Under the pieces are notes generated by a model. It was not told the origin of the DNA and ran no database searches. It worked only from the letters and a program-made list of their open reading frames with translations. The translations under genes were made by a program, and so were the position numbers. A DNA stretch of 64,000 nucleotides, taken from the NCBI RefSeq assembly GCF_041435115.1, contig NZ_CP108046.1:558001-622000 (forward strand), in the 5' to 3' direction. This stretch comes from Streptomyces sp. NBC_00289. GTDB lineage: Bacteria; Actinomycetota; Actinomycetes; Streptomycetales; Streptomycetaceae. Shown in pieces: positions 55,517 through 64,000 of the stretch; position 1 is the first letter of the stretch, and every line of letters starts with the position of its first letter.

Positions 55517-56283
55517 GCGAGCTGACCGGCAACCGCATCCGCACCACGGCCGGCAAGCTCGGCCTGCCCCACCTGGCGGAGACCATCAACGAGTACACCC
55601 GCCGAGCCGACGAGGCGAAGATGGGCTACCTCGACTTCCTCGACCTGGTCCTTTCCGAAGAGCTCGCCGTCCGCGACGACCGCCGCTTCCGCCAGGGCCT
55701 GCGACTGTCCAAGCTGCCACACCACAAGACGCTGGACGAATACGACTTCTCGTTCCAGCCCGAGCTCGACCCGCGCAAGGTCAAAGACCTCGCCAGCCTC
55801 TCCTTCGTCGACGGCAAGGCGAACGCCGCGCTGCTGGGGCCACCGGGAGTGGGCAAGACGCATATCGCTGTCGCTCTCGCTGTCGCGGCCTGCCGGGCCG
55901 GCTACTCGATCTACTTCACCAGTCTCGACGACATGGTCCGCAATCTGAAGGCTGCCGAGTCGGCCGGACGGCTGGTCAACAAACTCGGCACCTACCTGCG
56001 GCCGAGCGTCCTTGTGATCGATGAGGTGGGCTACCAGCCCCTCGAACGGGCCGAGGCGAACCTGGTCTTTCAGGTCATCTCCAAGCGTTACGAGAAGGGC
56101 TCCATCATCCTGACCTCCAACAAGACCTTCAGCGAATGGGGACAGGTGTTCGGCGACGAGGTCCTCGCCACCGCGATCCTCGACCGGCTCCTCCACCACT
56201 GCGAAGTGATCGCGATCAACGGCCCGAGCTACCGGCTCAAGAACCGCCTCCAGGCCATCGAGCGGGAGAACGAAGTGGCCTAA
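55513..56283 (+). CDS. istB: IS21-family helper ATPase IstB
   Basis: 256 residues starting with TTG 55513, overlapping the istA stop by 4 bases; GAAGGAG at 55501-55507 is its ribosome site. DnaC-like AAA+ ATPase: N-terminal domain GKLGLPHLAETINEYTRRAD, Walker A GPPGVGKTH, Walker B VLVIDEVGYQPL and sensor region SIILTSNKTFSEWGQVFGDE, ending with RSYRL-like SYRLKNRLQ. It selects the target DNA and activates IstA. Complete. Confidence 0.94.
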   Translation: MSELTGNRIRTTAGKLGLPHLAETINEYTRRADEAKMGYLDFLDLVLSEELAVRDDRRFRQGLRLSKLPHHKTLDEYDFSFQPELDPRKVKDLASLSFVDGKANAALLGPPGVGKTHIAVALAVAACRAGYSIYFTSLDDMVRNLKAAESAGRLVNKLGTYLRPSVLVIDEVGYQPLERAEANLVFQVISKRYEKGSIILTSNKTFSEWGQVFGDEVLATAILDRLLHHCEVIAINGPSYRLKNRLQAIERENEVA

Positions 56284-56324
56284 CACCTGGGGACGTTCAA
56301 ACGTACCGGCCCGGCCCGAAGCGA

Positions 56325-56795
56325 GAGTACGCCGACATGGAGCATCGACTGTTCTCCGCGATCACCATGAACTGGCGCGGCAGACCGCTGAACAGCCACG
56401 AAGTCGTCGTGCAGTCCATCGCCGCGACCACCACCCGCACCGGTCTCACCGTCCATGCGGAACTCGACACCGGCGCCTATCCCATCGGTGTGAAGGTCAG
56501 CGATGCCGAGCTGAACGCAGTGCCGGTCACCGGACATGCCTTTCACGGCGAATGGAACTACACCGCGCACCTCCACCCCGCCTGCCCGGCAGGCCCCACC
56601 GGACCAACGCCCGGGCCGACGGCGGACTTCGACCGCGGAGCTCTGTCACATCCCGCGCTGACCGGTATGACCTGCACCGCCCTGACCGAGCTGACGGAGA
56701 CCCTGACCGCCGACTGGCAGACGCTGCAGAAACAGGACCCCGCCGCCCGACGCGACGGCGGCGAGCGACGCCGGGCCCCGGGCGGGCGGCCGCAA
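56325..56795 (+). pseudogene. ISAzo13-family transposase, C-terminal fragment and start of following ORF
   Basis: ADMEHRLFSAITMNWRGRPL, VVVQSIAATTTRTGLTVHAE, DTGAYPIGVKVSD and VTGHAFHGEWNYT are the end of an ISAzo13 (Rhodopirellula-type) transposase. Without break follows LSHPALTGMTCTALTELTET and RRDGGERRRAPGG, like the N-terminal part of a companion transposase. It then runs into IS110 sequence on the other strand. Confidence 0.65.
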
Positions 56796-56804
56796 AGCCG
56801 TTGG

Positions 56805-57516
56805 TGGGTGTACTCGGCCCGGAAAATATCCTGGAGGCGCTTGGTCTCTGCCTCGGGGTATCGCTGTCGGCCACCGCGTTTGAGGGCTGCTCTGATCTGG
56901 GGCTTCGTGAGCTTCGCGGCCAGCGTGGGGGTCGGCGCCATGGCTAGGAGGGCGCGGGCTTCGGGGTGAGCGAGGCCGCCCTTGCGGCCGGTGATGAACG
57001 CGTTCAGCGCGGCGGGATAGTACTCGCGCAGCAGTAGCAGTGATCGGAGCTGGTTGGCGATCTGCTGGCGATTCCAGACGGCGTCCTGCTGAGCGCGAGC
57101 CAGGACGCGATGGCCTGGGCGAGTTCGCTGTCGGCTGGCAGTAGCCGGTGCATGGGCATATCGGTGCGCAGGATGTTCGCCCGGACCAGGGCATCGCCAG
57201 GGTCGGACTTCTTGCGGGAGACAGCGTGGCGGTTGCGGTAGCGGGAGGCGGCGAGCGGGTTGATCGCGAAGACCTTCCGTTTGCCGGTTCGCAGGATGGC
57301 GATGAGCAGACCGCGGGAGGTCTCGATGGCGACCGGTATCGGATCGTGCTCGGTGTCCCCGTGCTCGGCGAGCAGATCCAGCAGTTTCCGATAGCCGGCC
57401 GCGTCACCTGTGATGCGGGCCTTGGCGAGCAGCTTCCCGACCTCGTCAATCAGGGCGACGTCATGATGTTTTTCCGCCCAGTCGATCCCGCAGAACCTGA
57501 CAAGCTGAAGACGCCA
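56805..57516 (-). pseudogene. IS110-family recombinase, frameshifted and truncated (IS110-e)
   Basis: On the minus strand from about 57505: RFCGIDWAEKHHDVALIDEV (first Asp), IPVAIETSRGLLIAILRTGK (Glu), NRHAVSRKKSDPGDALVRAN (Asp). The frame is lost near 57100 and later reappears as TPTLAAKLTKPQIRAALKRG and YPEAETKRLQDIFRAEYTHQ before it breaks off near 56805. The C-terminal Transposase_20 domain is largely missing. Confidence 0.78.
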
Positions 57517-57525
57517 ATGACCTGA

Positions 57526-57900
57526 TCACGGCATGGCCGCAATTCGCAATCCGTCTGCCTGATAGGTGACAGTGCCTCCCACCATGCGCTCGGCTCCGCC
57601 CTTATCGGTACGCCGCTCTACAGGATTAACACGTACACGCAAGGCGACGAGTTCGACGGGTTGCGGGCCCTCCATTCCATCACCCGGGTGACTATGCGAG
57701 ATGATACTAACCCTGATTATCTCATTCTCAAGCCTGCCGAATTGTTCAGATGTGGCGACGACTTGGACCTCCCACTTCGGCACTCCACCCTTCGTGACAT
57801 CTTGTTCATTTGGACTGCCGAACATCATCTTTGGTTCAGCGCTGAGAAAAATTATTTGCTTGAACGAGCGGGCTACGTCAATGAAGATGTTTGTTGGCAT
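57526..57900 (-). CDS. Hypothetical protein, plasmid/integrative-element-like
   Basis: 124 residues from ATG 57900 with AGGGA 6 bases upstream (the open frame to 57948 has no ribosome site). MPTNIFIDVARSFKQIIFLS, EPKMMFGSPNEQDVTKGGVP and KWEVQVVATSEQF give a beta-rich protein; a Lys/Gly...Pro-Lys-Trp pattern of this type is known to me from small uncharacterised proteins beside transfer genes of actinobacterial integrative elements, but this is a weak memory. Lower G+C than its neighbours. No transfer or replication gene is nearby, so it may be an orphan of a former plasmid module. Confidence 0.6.
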   Translation of the reverse strand: MPTNIFIDVARSFKQIIFLSAEPKMMFGSPNEQDVTKGGVPKWEVQVVATSEQFGRLENEIIRVSIISHSHPGDGMEGPQPVELVALRVRVNPVERRTDKGGAERMVGGTVTYQADGLRIAAMP

Positions 57901-58386
57901 AGAATTTCCCTGAGATACCGATTTATGGATTATCGACACGCGACGCACGTAATGCTCTGTATTTCACATTAGTGATATACGCCACCTAGGTGAGGGGGCA
58001 TGCCTTTTTTGGCGGGCTGAAATAACTGCAGCACCAGATGAAGTCTGCCGCAACAGGGCTTCCTTCCGTATTGAGCAAATGATACTCAGATGGTGACTCA
58101 ACGGCAGCCGAGCACTCTGTCATCGTTCCGCGTCTTCGAGTGCCTACTAAAGCCTTTAGGCGGTACAGATTCGAGACGATCCAGGGGCACTCGACCACGA
58201 GAGGTCAGCCCGTACTCGACGGACGCAAGATCAGAAGACCTCAATGAGCCTTTCCCGGTAAGCGCCCGTCGCTCGCTGAGATTGCGATGGTGGCGCTTCG
58301 GCCCGTGTGGTCCCCCAGTCCGGGCAGGCGTAAGGCCCCTGATAGGAACGATCTTGCGAAGGAAAGATCCGACCGAGGGGCCTCAC
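57901..58386. other. Intergenic region
   Basis: About 490 bases without a recognised gene. It should contain the promoter of the gene at 57526-57900 and the left end of the IS5 element that follows; the sequence GGCCCCTGATAGGAACGATC near 58336 may be that end, but no partner was found. Confidence 0.4.
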
Positions 58387-59204
58387 GTGTCGATCAGTGT
58401 CACATACACTGCCGTGCTCGATGTGAAGCGGTCCACCGCTGAGCACCTGGCCGGCTGCTGCGCGATCACCGCATCTCGGCCGGAACCCGCAATGGCAGGC
58501 GTGCGCTGGGCTGCTTCCGTCAGGCGGTGCTCATCCTGCGCTGGTTCATCGACGGCACCCGCCTCTCCCAACTCGCCTGCGACAACCGGGTGTCGGCCTC
58601 CACCGCCTACCGCTACCTCCACGAGGGGCTGTCCGTCCTGGCGGCCGGAACACCGAACCTCGCGACCGCTTTGGAGCGCGCGAAGGCGGCCGGGCTGACG
58701 CACCTGAACCTCGACGGCACCGTCATCCGCACCGACCGTGTGGCCGCCCCCGGCCCCAACGGCGCAGACCTGTAGTGGTCCGGAAAACACAAACACCATG
58801 GTGGGAACGTGCAGGTCATCACCACCCCTGGACGGCTGGCCGATCTGGCCTCACCGGTCCGCCCGGGCCGGGAGCACGACATCTGCGCCCGCCATCACGG
58901 CCTGATCGACGGCCCTCATCCGGATCGCTGCCGAGCTGGACATGCCGACCCTGGTCGACCTCGGCTACGAGAACGTCGGCGGCGGCTTCCGCTACCCGCA
59001 CAAGAAGCCCGCCCAGGCGAGCTGACCGAGGCGCAGCAGACGTACAACAAGGTCATCTGCGGCATCCACGGCGTCTGCGAGCGCGCCACCTCCCAGACCA
59101 CCTTCAAAGCCCTGCGCAGAGTCAGCCTCGACCCCAGCCGCATCACGAAGATCACCGCCGCAGCCCTCGTCCTGCTCCAGATCGAACACGACCACACCAT
59201 CTGA
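58387..59204 (+). pseudogene. IS5-family transposase with a stop and frameshifts
   Basis: GTG 58387 begins VSISVTYTAVLDVKRSTAEH. After a frame change: FRQAVLILRWFIDGTRLSQL, NRVSASTAYRYLHEGLSVLA and HLNLDGTVIRTDRVAAPGPN (first Asp). A TAG at 58773-58775 replaces Trp before Trp-Ser-Gly-Lys-His. NVQVITTPGR and other core pieces follow in varying frames (PTLVDLGYENVGGGFRYPHK has the second Asp), ending with FKALRRVSLDPSRITKITAA. Several disabling changes. Confidence 0.78.
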
Positions 59205-59241
59205 ACGATCACACACCGTCGTGACCCATTACTGACAAGAC

Positions 59242-61968
59242 TCAATGCATGTACGGATTGCGCGGATGCGCGCCAGACGGTGGTACTGCAGCCATGCGTT
59301 GCAGTTCCCCGCGATTGACTACCCCCATCTTGCGGTAGATGCGGTAGAGGTGGTTACCGACAGTCCGCACGGAGACGGTTAACCGTTCTGCAACCGCCTT
59401 GTCGCTGAGCCCTTGAGCAACCAGTAGGACGATTTCACGTTCCCGCAGCGTAAGCGGTTCGGTGGACTCCAGTAACAGTAGAGGCGGGGTTGCGGCGCCC
59501 TCGCAGCGAGCGGCGAGGGCGCGTGCGCGCAGCGTGGCCGCAGTGGCGGCTCGGGGTTGCGCGGTCGTGCGGTAGAGCCGGGCGAGCTCAGCATACGCTT
59601 CGGCTGCGAAGAGTTCGGCTCCCGCCTCTACGAACGCTTCGCCGACGCGCCGCATGAGGGCGACGTCGTTAGTGACGATTGCCCGGGCATAGTCACGGCG
59701 AGCCTGCAAATAGGGGCCCTGCAACGGAATGTCCCAGTCAGTGGCAGCACGTTGAATCAGGCCGAGACGGCCCAGCTCATGCAGGATAGCCGCTACATCA
59801 GCGTGACCGCCAAGTGAACGGCACGCTTCGGCGGTTTCAAGCAGTAGAGCGGCGGATTGATGCCGGTCGCCTGTCAAGAACATTGCCCACGCCCGCGCGA
59901 TGGCATGGAAAGCCATAGAAGGGCTGGGCTGTGCAGGTGGGAGAACCATCTCGTGGGGGCGCCCAAGGGTTGCAGTGGCCATTGTTTCCCAGAACCGAGC
60001 GCGGATCTGCCAGAGTTGCCAGCCCACGGGATGAGCAGCGTGAGATACGAAAAGGTTCAGTGCTTGCTGCGGACGGCCACGTCCCAGCATCACTACCCCT
60101 AGAGCCAGAGCGCGCTGGGCATCAATGCGGACGTGTTGCTCGGCGATGGCCCTGTCGTACGCGCGGGTCAGGACGTCCGCTGCCTCCTCCAAGCGTCCGG
60201 AGTCAGCTAGTGCATTGGCGTAAATCTCCTCCAGCGAGTCGGCGTGGAAGGCGCCAGCCTTGCTCACCTGACCGCTGACTCGTGCATGTAGATCAAGGGC
60301 ATCTGCGGGTCGCCCGGCATGCACCAGCGCTGCCATCTGGAAGATCGAGGCTTCTATGCAATATGGATCGCTCAGGTCATCCGTCAGTGGACCGCAAAGC
60401 GTCATGGCACGCATGTAGCTGCCTTGCCAATATGCTGTCATACCGAGATGCAGGCGCTGCAAGCGGCCCGTCAGGTGACAGATGATGCTTTCCGCTTCTT
60501 TCAAACGCCCCTGCAGCACATACCAACGCACGCGAGCAGCGATAAGTTCTTGTGGAAGCTCCACATGCCGGCTTTCGACTGTAGTCAATACCTGGTTTGC
60601 TGCGTCGAAGTCCGCAACCGAAATCAATGAAAGGACATGGGCCGCTGCAGCTCGCGCGGTCGCATAGTGGTGCCAGGCTGCAGCCGTGAAACGGGTAGCC
60701 GCCTGGAAGTCATGACCCTCGATAGCGTTCTGGGCTGCGCGGAGCAGTGTCTCCTCGGCAACGATCTCTCCGACATCCAGACGCCAGCCAGTAACGCTGG
60801 CCTTTGCCTCCCCTTCCTCGCCGTGGATAGCGATCCACATTTGTAGATGTGCACGGCGGCGCAAGGCCGGTATGCTGCGTCGGATCACGTGACCCACTAG
60901 AGGATGAAACGAACGCACCAAGGCCAGTGACGGATCCTGCGGCGTCGTTGCTTCGACGTGTACGAATTCCAAACCCTCTAGACGTAGCAGAGATTCCTCG
61001 CCCGCAATGCGCTGGAGCGCATGTAAGGTGACTGGCTCTGCCAACACCATCCGCTCCAGTGCGTCGCGTTCCGTCGGCATCAACTGTTTAATCTTCAGCA
61101 TGATGAGCTCGCTAAAATGAGCAGGCAACGGCATTTCTTCGGCAAGTGATAGTCCTGCCGGTGACGACGTCATATGCCCCTGCGCTGCCGCACGCGTCAG
61201 TTCACGCATGAGCAGCGGATTTCCATCTGCTAATTGCGCCAGGCGCGCAGCCGTAGGGTAGGTCAACTGCCGCCCAAGCAGCGCCACGGCCAGACGACGC
61301 GCCGCGGGCGGGTCTAACGGTCGGAGGTCTATACGGTGAACGTGCTCGTCTCTCCACAGTTTAGTGATCAAGGCCGGAACATCGCCTCGCGTATTCAACG
61401 CTAGCAGCAAACGAATCCGGCACTGCACCGCAAGCTCGAAAACAAACGCAGCTGTTGCTGAGTCCAGAAGATCAGCGTCGTCGACGAACAATAAAAGTTT
61501 CCTACTGCTATCACCCGACCCTTCTATCTCCCTGATGACTTGCATAGCCGACAAACTGATAACACCTGAACCACGTTTGCGATCCGCCGAGGTGGCGGAT
61601 AGGCGTTCAAGGACAGCACCGTCGGGCCAATTGGTCATCAAACGTATCACCGTATGACGGTCTGAGAGCGTTGCCAACGCCTCCATGGCTAGTCGAGTCT
61701 TTCCCATACCGGTGGACCCAGCAATAATCACGCCGGCGCGCCCGTCAGGCTGTGTCAACAGACGCAAGAGGCGAGTCAAGTCTGCATCGCGTCCCATGAG
61801 GCGAACCTGTCCGGCAGGAAGCACCTCACTATTGAATCGGTCACCCGGTGGAACAAGCCGACATTCAACCCTCTCACTCGTGCCAGACACAGCGTGCCGC
61901 TTGAAGTTTCTGTCTTCTGAAACAGACTGACTTTCAACGCTCGATCGATGCTGGACCATCTTCTTCAT
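59242..61968 (-). CDS. LAL-family LuxR transcriptional regulator (LAL-3)
   Basis: 908 residues. The AAA domain has Walker A GSTGMGKT (residues 84-91) and Walker B LLLFVDDADLLD. The helical middle is long, and the C-terminal LuxR HTH starts at residue 839 (LTLREREIVLLVAQGLSDKA ... SVRTVGNHLYRIYRKMG). It is only distantly related to LAL-1 and LAL-2: the HTH has Gly-Asn in place of Asp-Asn and the ATPase part differs throughout. The first ~50 residues are polar and not conserved, so a later start is possible; ATG 61968 has a weak GGGG upstream. Intact in a zone of dead transposases. Target genes unknown. Confidence 0.94.
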   Translation of the reverse strand: MKKMVQHRSSVESQSVSEDRNFKRHAVSGTSERVECRLVPPGDRFNSEVLPAGQVRLMGRDADLTRLLRLLTQPDGRAGVIIAGSTGMGKTRLAMEALATLSDRHTVIRLMTNWPDGAVLERLSATSADRKRGSGVISLSAMQVIREIEGSGDSSRKLLLFVDDADLLDSATAAFVFELAVQCRIRLLLALNTRGDVPALITKLWRDEHVHRIDLRPLDPPAARRLAVALLGRQLTYPTAARLAQLADGNPLLMRELTRAAAQGHMTSSPAGLSLAEEMPLPAHFSELIMLKIKQLMPTERDALERMVLAEPVTLHALQRIAGEESLLRLEGLEFVHVEATTPQDPSLALVRSFHPLVGHVIRRSIPALRRRAHLQMWIAIHGEEGEAKASVTGWRLDVGEIVAEETLLRAAQNAIEGHDFQAATRFTAAAWHHYATARAAAAHVLSLISVADFDAANQVLTTVESRHVELPQELIAARVRWYVLQGRLKEAESIICHLTGRLQRLHLGMTAYWQGSYMRAMTLCGPLTDDLSDPYCIEASIFQMAALVHAGRPADALDLHARVSGQVSKAGAFHADSLEEIYANALADSGRLEEAADVLTRAYDRAIAEQHVRIDAQRALALGVVMLGRGRPQQALNLFVSHAAHPVGWQLWQIRARFWETMATATLGRPHEMVLPPAQPSPSMAFHAIARAWAMFLTGDRHQSAALLLETAEACRSLGGHADVAAILHELGRLGLIQRAATDWDIPLQGPYLQARRDYARAIVTNDVALMRRVGEAFVEAGAELFAAEAYAELARLYRTTAQPRAATAATLRARALAARCEGAATPPLLLLESTEPLTLREREIVLLVAQGLSDKAVAERLTVSVRTVGNHLYRIYRKMGVVNRGELQRMAAVPPSGAHPRNPYMH

Positions 61969-62363
61969 CCCCCATGCCCTTGATGCCTTGTACCTGAGCG
62001 ATACCTACATACCGTGGAACCAACCCGGGAAACGAGGAAATCAGATTAGTTTCGGATGCGGGGCGCTTCTGTGGCCTCGTCTGGCACCCGGAAGGAACCT
62101 GACCATTGATCAGAATGGGCAAGCGGGGCGAATTGGCCTTGAGTAACTATTACTCAACAGAAGAGAAGCAGTTGTCGCGCGACATGAAATACGCTCAACG
62201 CAGCCTTACCGCGATACGCTCATATCCGTACAATTACCTCTATGGGTGACATGAAATTTGCAGCCATTCGTCCGCAGGCTTCATAATTGCGCCTCATTAC
62301 TCACTGGCCCTACCTAGTTTTGATGCGCCGGAAATCGCGGGCTTAAGTCTGTAGCCTGTTTTC
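61969..62363. other. Promoter-side region of LAL-3
   Basis: About 395 bases, distinctly A/T rich between 62130 and 62330, without a recognisable gene. Likely contains the LAL-3 promoter. Confidence 0.45.
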
Positions 62364-62860
62364 ATGTCCCGGGGTCCTCGTGCCGTCGAAGTGGTGCTGT
62401 CCGATGAGGAGCGCGCCAGTTGCTGCGCTGGGCGGGCGGGGCAGTGGCGCCCTGTCTTGCCGAGCGGGCACGCATCGTCTTGGCATGCGCGGAGGGGAAG
62501 CCGAATACGCGTGTCGCGGCGGAGTTCAAGGTGACCGCGGAAACGGTCAGGAAGTGGCGCTCGCGGTTCGTTGACCAGCGGATGGCCGGGCTTGCGGATG
62601 AGCCGCGGCCGGGCCGGCGCAAGTTGGAGCTGGTGCTCAGTGATGACGAACGGGCTCAGCTGATGCGGTGGGCGAGGCGGGCGAAGACCGCGCAGTTCCT
62701 GGCCCTGCGGGCGAGGATCGTGCTGCGGTGCGCGGAGGGCGGGACGAACAAGCAGGTGGCGGCGGAGCTCGGGGTGCGCGAGCGGTCGGTGAGCCGCTGG
62801 CGGGCTCGGTTCGTCAAGCAGCGGCTCTCGCGAGCCGCGTCGGTACGTCTTCCTTCACGA
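62364..62860 (+). pseudogene. IS630-type remnant with two consecutive HTH domains
   Basis: ATG 62364 gives VEVVLSDEERA, shifts one base near 62412 and continues LLRWAGG, LAERARIVLACAEGKPNTRV, KVTAETVRKWRSRFVDQRMA with GLADEPRPGR. Then a second, related copy follows in frame: LELVLSDDERAQLMRWARRA, ALRARIVLRCAEGGTNKQVA and GVRERSVSRWRARFVKQRL. The catalytic part is missing. Probably a fusion of two IS630 5' ends by recombination. Confidence 0.7.
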
Positions 62861-62906
62861 GAGAGCAGCCGGTGAATGCCGGTGGACCCGCTCCCCCACC
62901 ATGGGG

Positions 62907-64000
62907 CAGGGCTTCGGCGTAGTCGCGTGATGCCCGGTTCCTGGCGGACTGTCAGCTCAAGGGCGGTGTTCTCGGGACGTGACAGGCACGGCTTCCAAGA
63001 TCATGGAGTTCTCTACGCCCCGTGATCCAAGTGGAAGACCGTGCCTGCCGACGCATCATCTCTGATCCCGCCTGCCCTTGACCAACTGCGCGAGAATCCG
63101 CAGGTCGGACCCGAGGAGCTCCCGGGCCTGCTGGAACGGCTGGCCGAGGTGCCAGACCCGCGTGACCCACGCGGGGTGCGCCACCGCCTAGCCGTCGTGC
63201 TCACTCTCACCGCGTGCGCGGTGCTGGCCGGAGCGACCTCACTGCTGGCGGTCGGCGAATGGATCGCCGATGCCCCTGGGCATGTGCTCGAACAGGTCGG
63301 TGCGAACCCCGATCCGCTTCTGCCCAGGCGGGTCCTGCCCGCCGAGAGCACGGTCCGCCGACTGCTGGCCCGCATCGACGGCGACACGCTGGACGGGGCA
63401 GTCGGACGCTGGCTCGCCGACCGTCTCCCGAAGGCGACCGGGCTGCGTGGCCTCGCAGTGGACGGCAAAAGCCTGCGCGGCGCGGCAAAAGCGAACGGCC
63501 GCAAGATCCACCTGCTCGCCGCACTGGAACACGCCACCGGCTTGGTCCTGGCCCAGCTGGACGTCGGCGAGAAGACGAACGAGATAACCTGCTTCCAGCC
63601 GCTGCTGGACACCGTCGCCGACCTGACAGGAGTCGTCGTGACCAGCGACGCCATGCACACCCAGCGCGAGCACGCCGACCACCTCCTCGGCCGAGCTGCC
63701 CACTACATCGTGATTGTCAAGGGCAACCAGAAGAAGCTGCGCCGACAGCTCAAGTCCCTTCCCTGGAAGGACATCCCGCTTCAGGGACGCACCCGGGAAC
63801 CGGCCACGGCCGTTCGGAGATCCGCCGGATCAAGGTCGCCACTGTGAACAGCCTCCTCTTCCCCGGAGCCCGCCAGGCCGTCCAGATCAAGCGCCGGCGC
63901 ACCGACCGCAAGACCGGCAAGACCACCGTCAAGACGGTCTACGCCGTCACCAGCCTGACCGCCGAGCAGGCCACTCCGGACCCGCTCGCCCGTCTCATCC
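62907..64000 (+). mobile_element. ISAs1-family element, continues beyond the window
   Basis: Left terminal repeat CAGGGCTTCGGCGTAGTCGC at 62907. The first 580 bases equal 19367-19946. The right end is outside the window. Confidence 0.82.
63041..64000 (+). pseudogene. ISAs1-family transposase, one frameshift, cut by the window end
   Basis: GTG 63041: [60 protein letters not shown] (Asp), [20 protein letters not shown] (Asp) with [20 protein letters not shown] and [20 protein letters not shown]. The frame is lost at a short G run near 63797; the rest is one frame away ([37 protein letters not shown]) to the window end. One G deletion explains it. Confidence 0.85.

Overview
The window looks like actinomycete DNA, most likely Streptomyces or a close relative. 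Evidence: high and strongly GC3-biased codon use in many genes, a WhiB-type Fe-S regulator, three large LAL-type LuxR regulators, a Streptomyces-style secD-secF pair followed by the start of apt, a PASTA-less receptor kinase, an ECF sigma/anti-sigma pair and GTG/TTG starts. The insertion-sequence load is extreme: I recognise pieces of IS3, IS4-like, IS5 (several types), IS21, IS30, IS110, IS630, IS701, IS982, IS1380, IS1634, ISAs1, ISAzo13 and ISL3 families, plus a group II intron. Most are broken. This fits an accessory region such as a chromosome arm, a linear plasmid or a decaying island. No rRNA, tRNA, CRISPR array or intact replication gene was seen.

Layout. 0.2-2.7 kb: receptor-like Ser/Thr kinase and a membrane protein with a similar outer domain. 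2.8-9.2 kb: nested insertion elements (IS630 split by an 885-bp IS5-type element; IS3 split by IS30, itself split by ISAs1) and an ISL3 remnant. 9.1-19.1 kb: two paralogous LAL regulators with a methyltransferase and transposase debris between them. 19.1-24.1 kb: truncated ISAs1, a group II intron scar, an ISL3-type element with 62-bp ends and another transposase element. 24.4-26.6 kb: three small genes of unknown function among IS debris. 26.7-30.8 kb: IS5, IS3, IS110 and ISAs1, the last split by a second copy of the 885-bp element. 31.3-36.9 kb: WhiB protein, membrane D,D-carboxypeptidase, a small conserved ORF, secD, secF and the first codons of apt. 37-43.7 kb: mostly IS110 and ISAs1 elements; one IS110 transposase is intact. 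44.9-46.2 kb: ECF sigma factor and membrane anti-sigma factor. 46.3-52.8 kb: a stack of IS701, IS630 (carrying an IS110), a second IS630, IS1380 debris and IS982. 52.8-57.5 kb: IS4 and IS3 pieces, group II intron 3' half, intact istAB, ISAzo13 and IS110 pieces. 57.5-64 kb: a small unknown gene, a broken IS5, a third LAL regulator, a double-HTH IS630 remnant and an ISAs1 element running off the end.

The surviving non-transposase genes are biased to signalling and the envelope (kinase, LALs, WhiB, ECF/anti-sigma, PBP, SecDF). Cargo genes such as the kinase, LAL and WhiB look intact while nearly every transposase is frameshifted, so selection appears to keep the cargo. I found no clearly complete new multi-gene system. 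The best leads are the kinase and its partner with a shared outer domain, a two-copy family of small proteins (24.9-25.2 and 33.6-33.9 kb), the translocated secDF-apt' segment, and the datable nesting of elements through exact target duplications.
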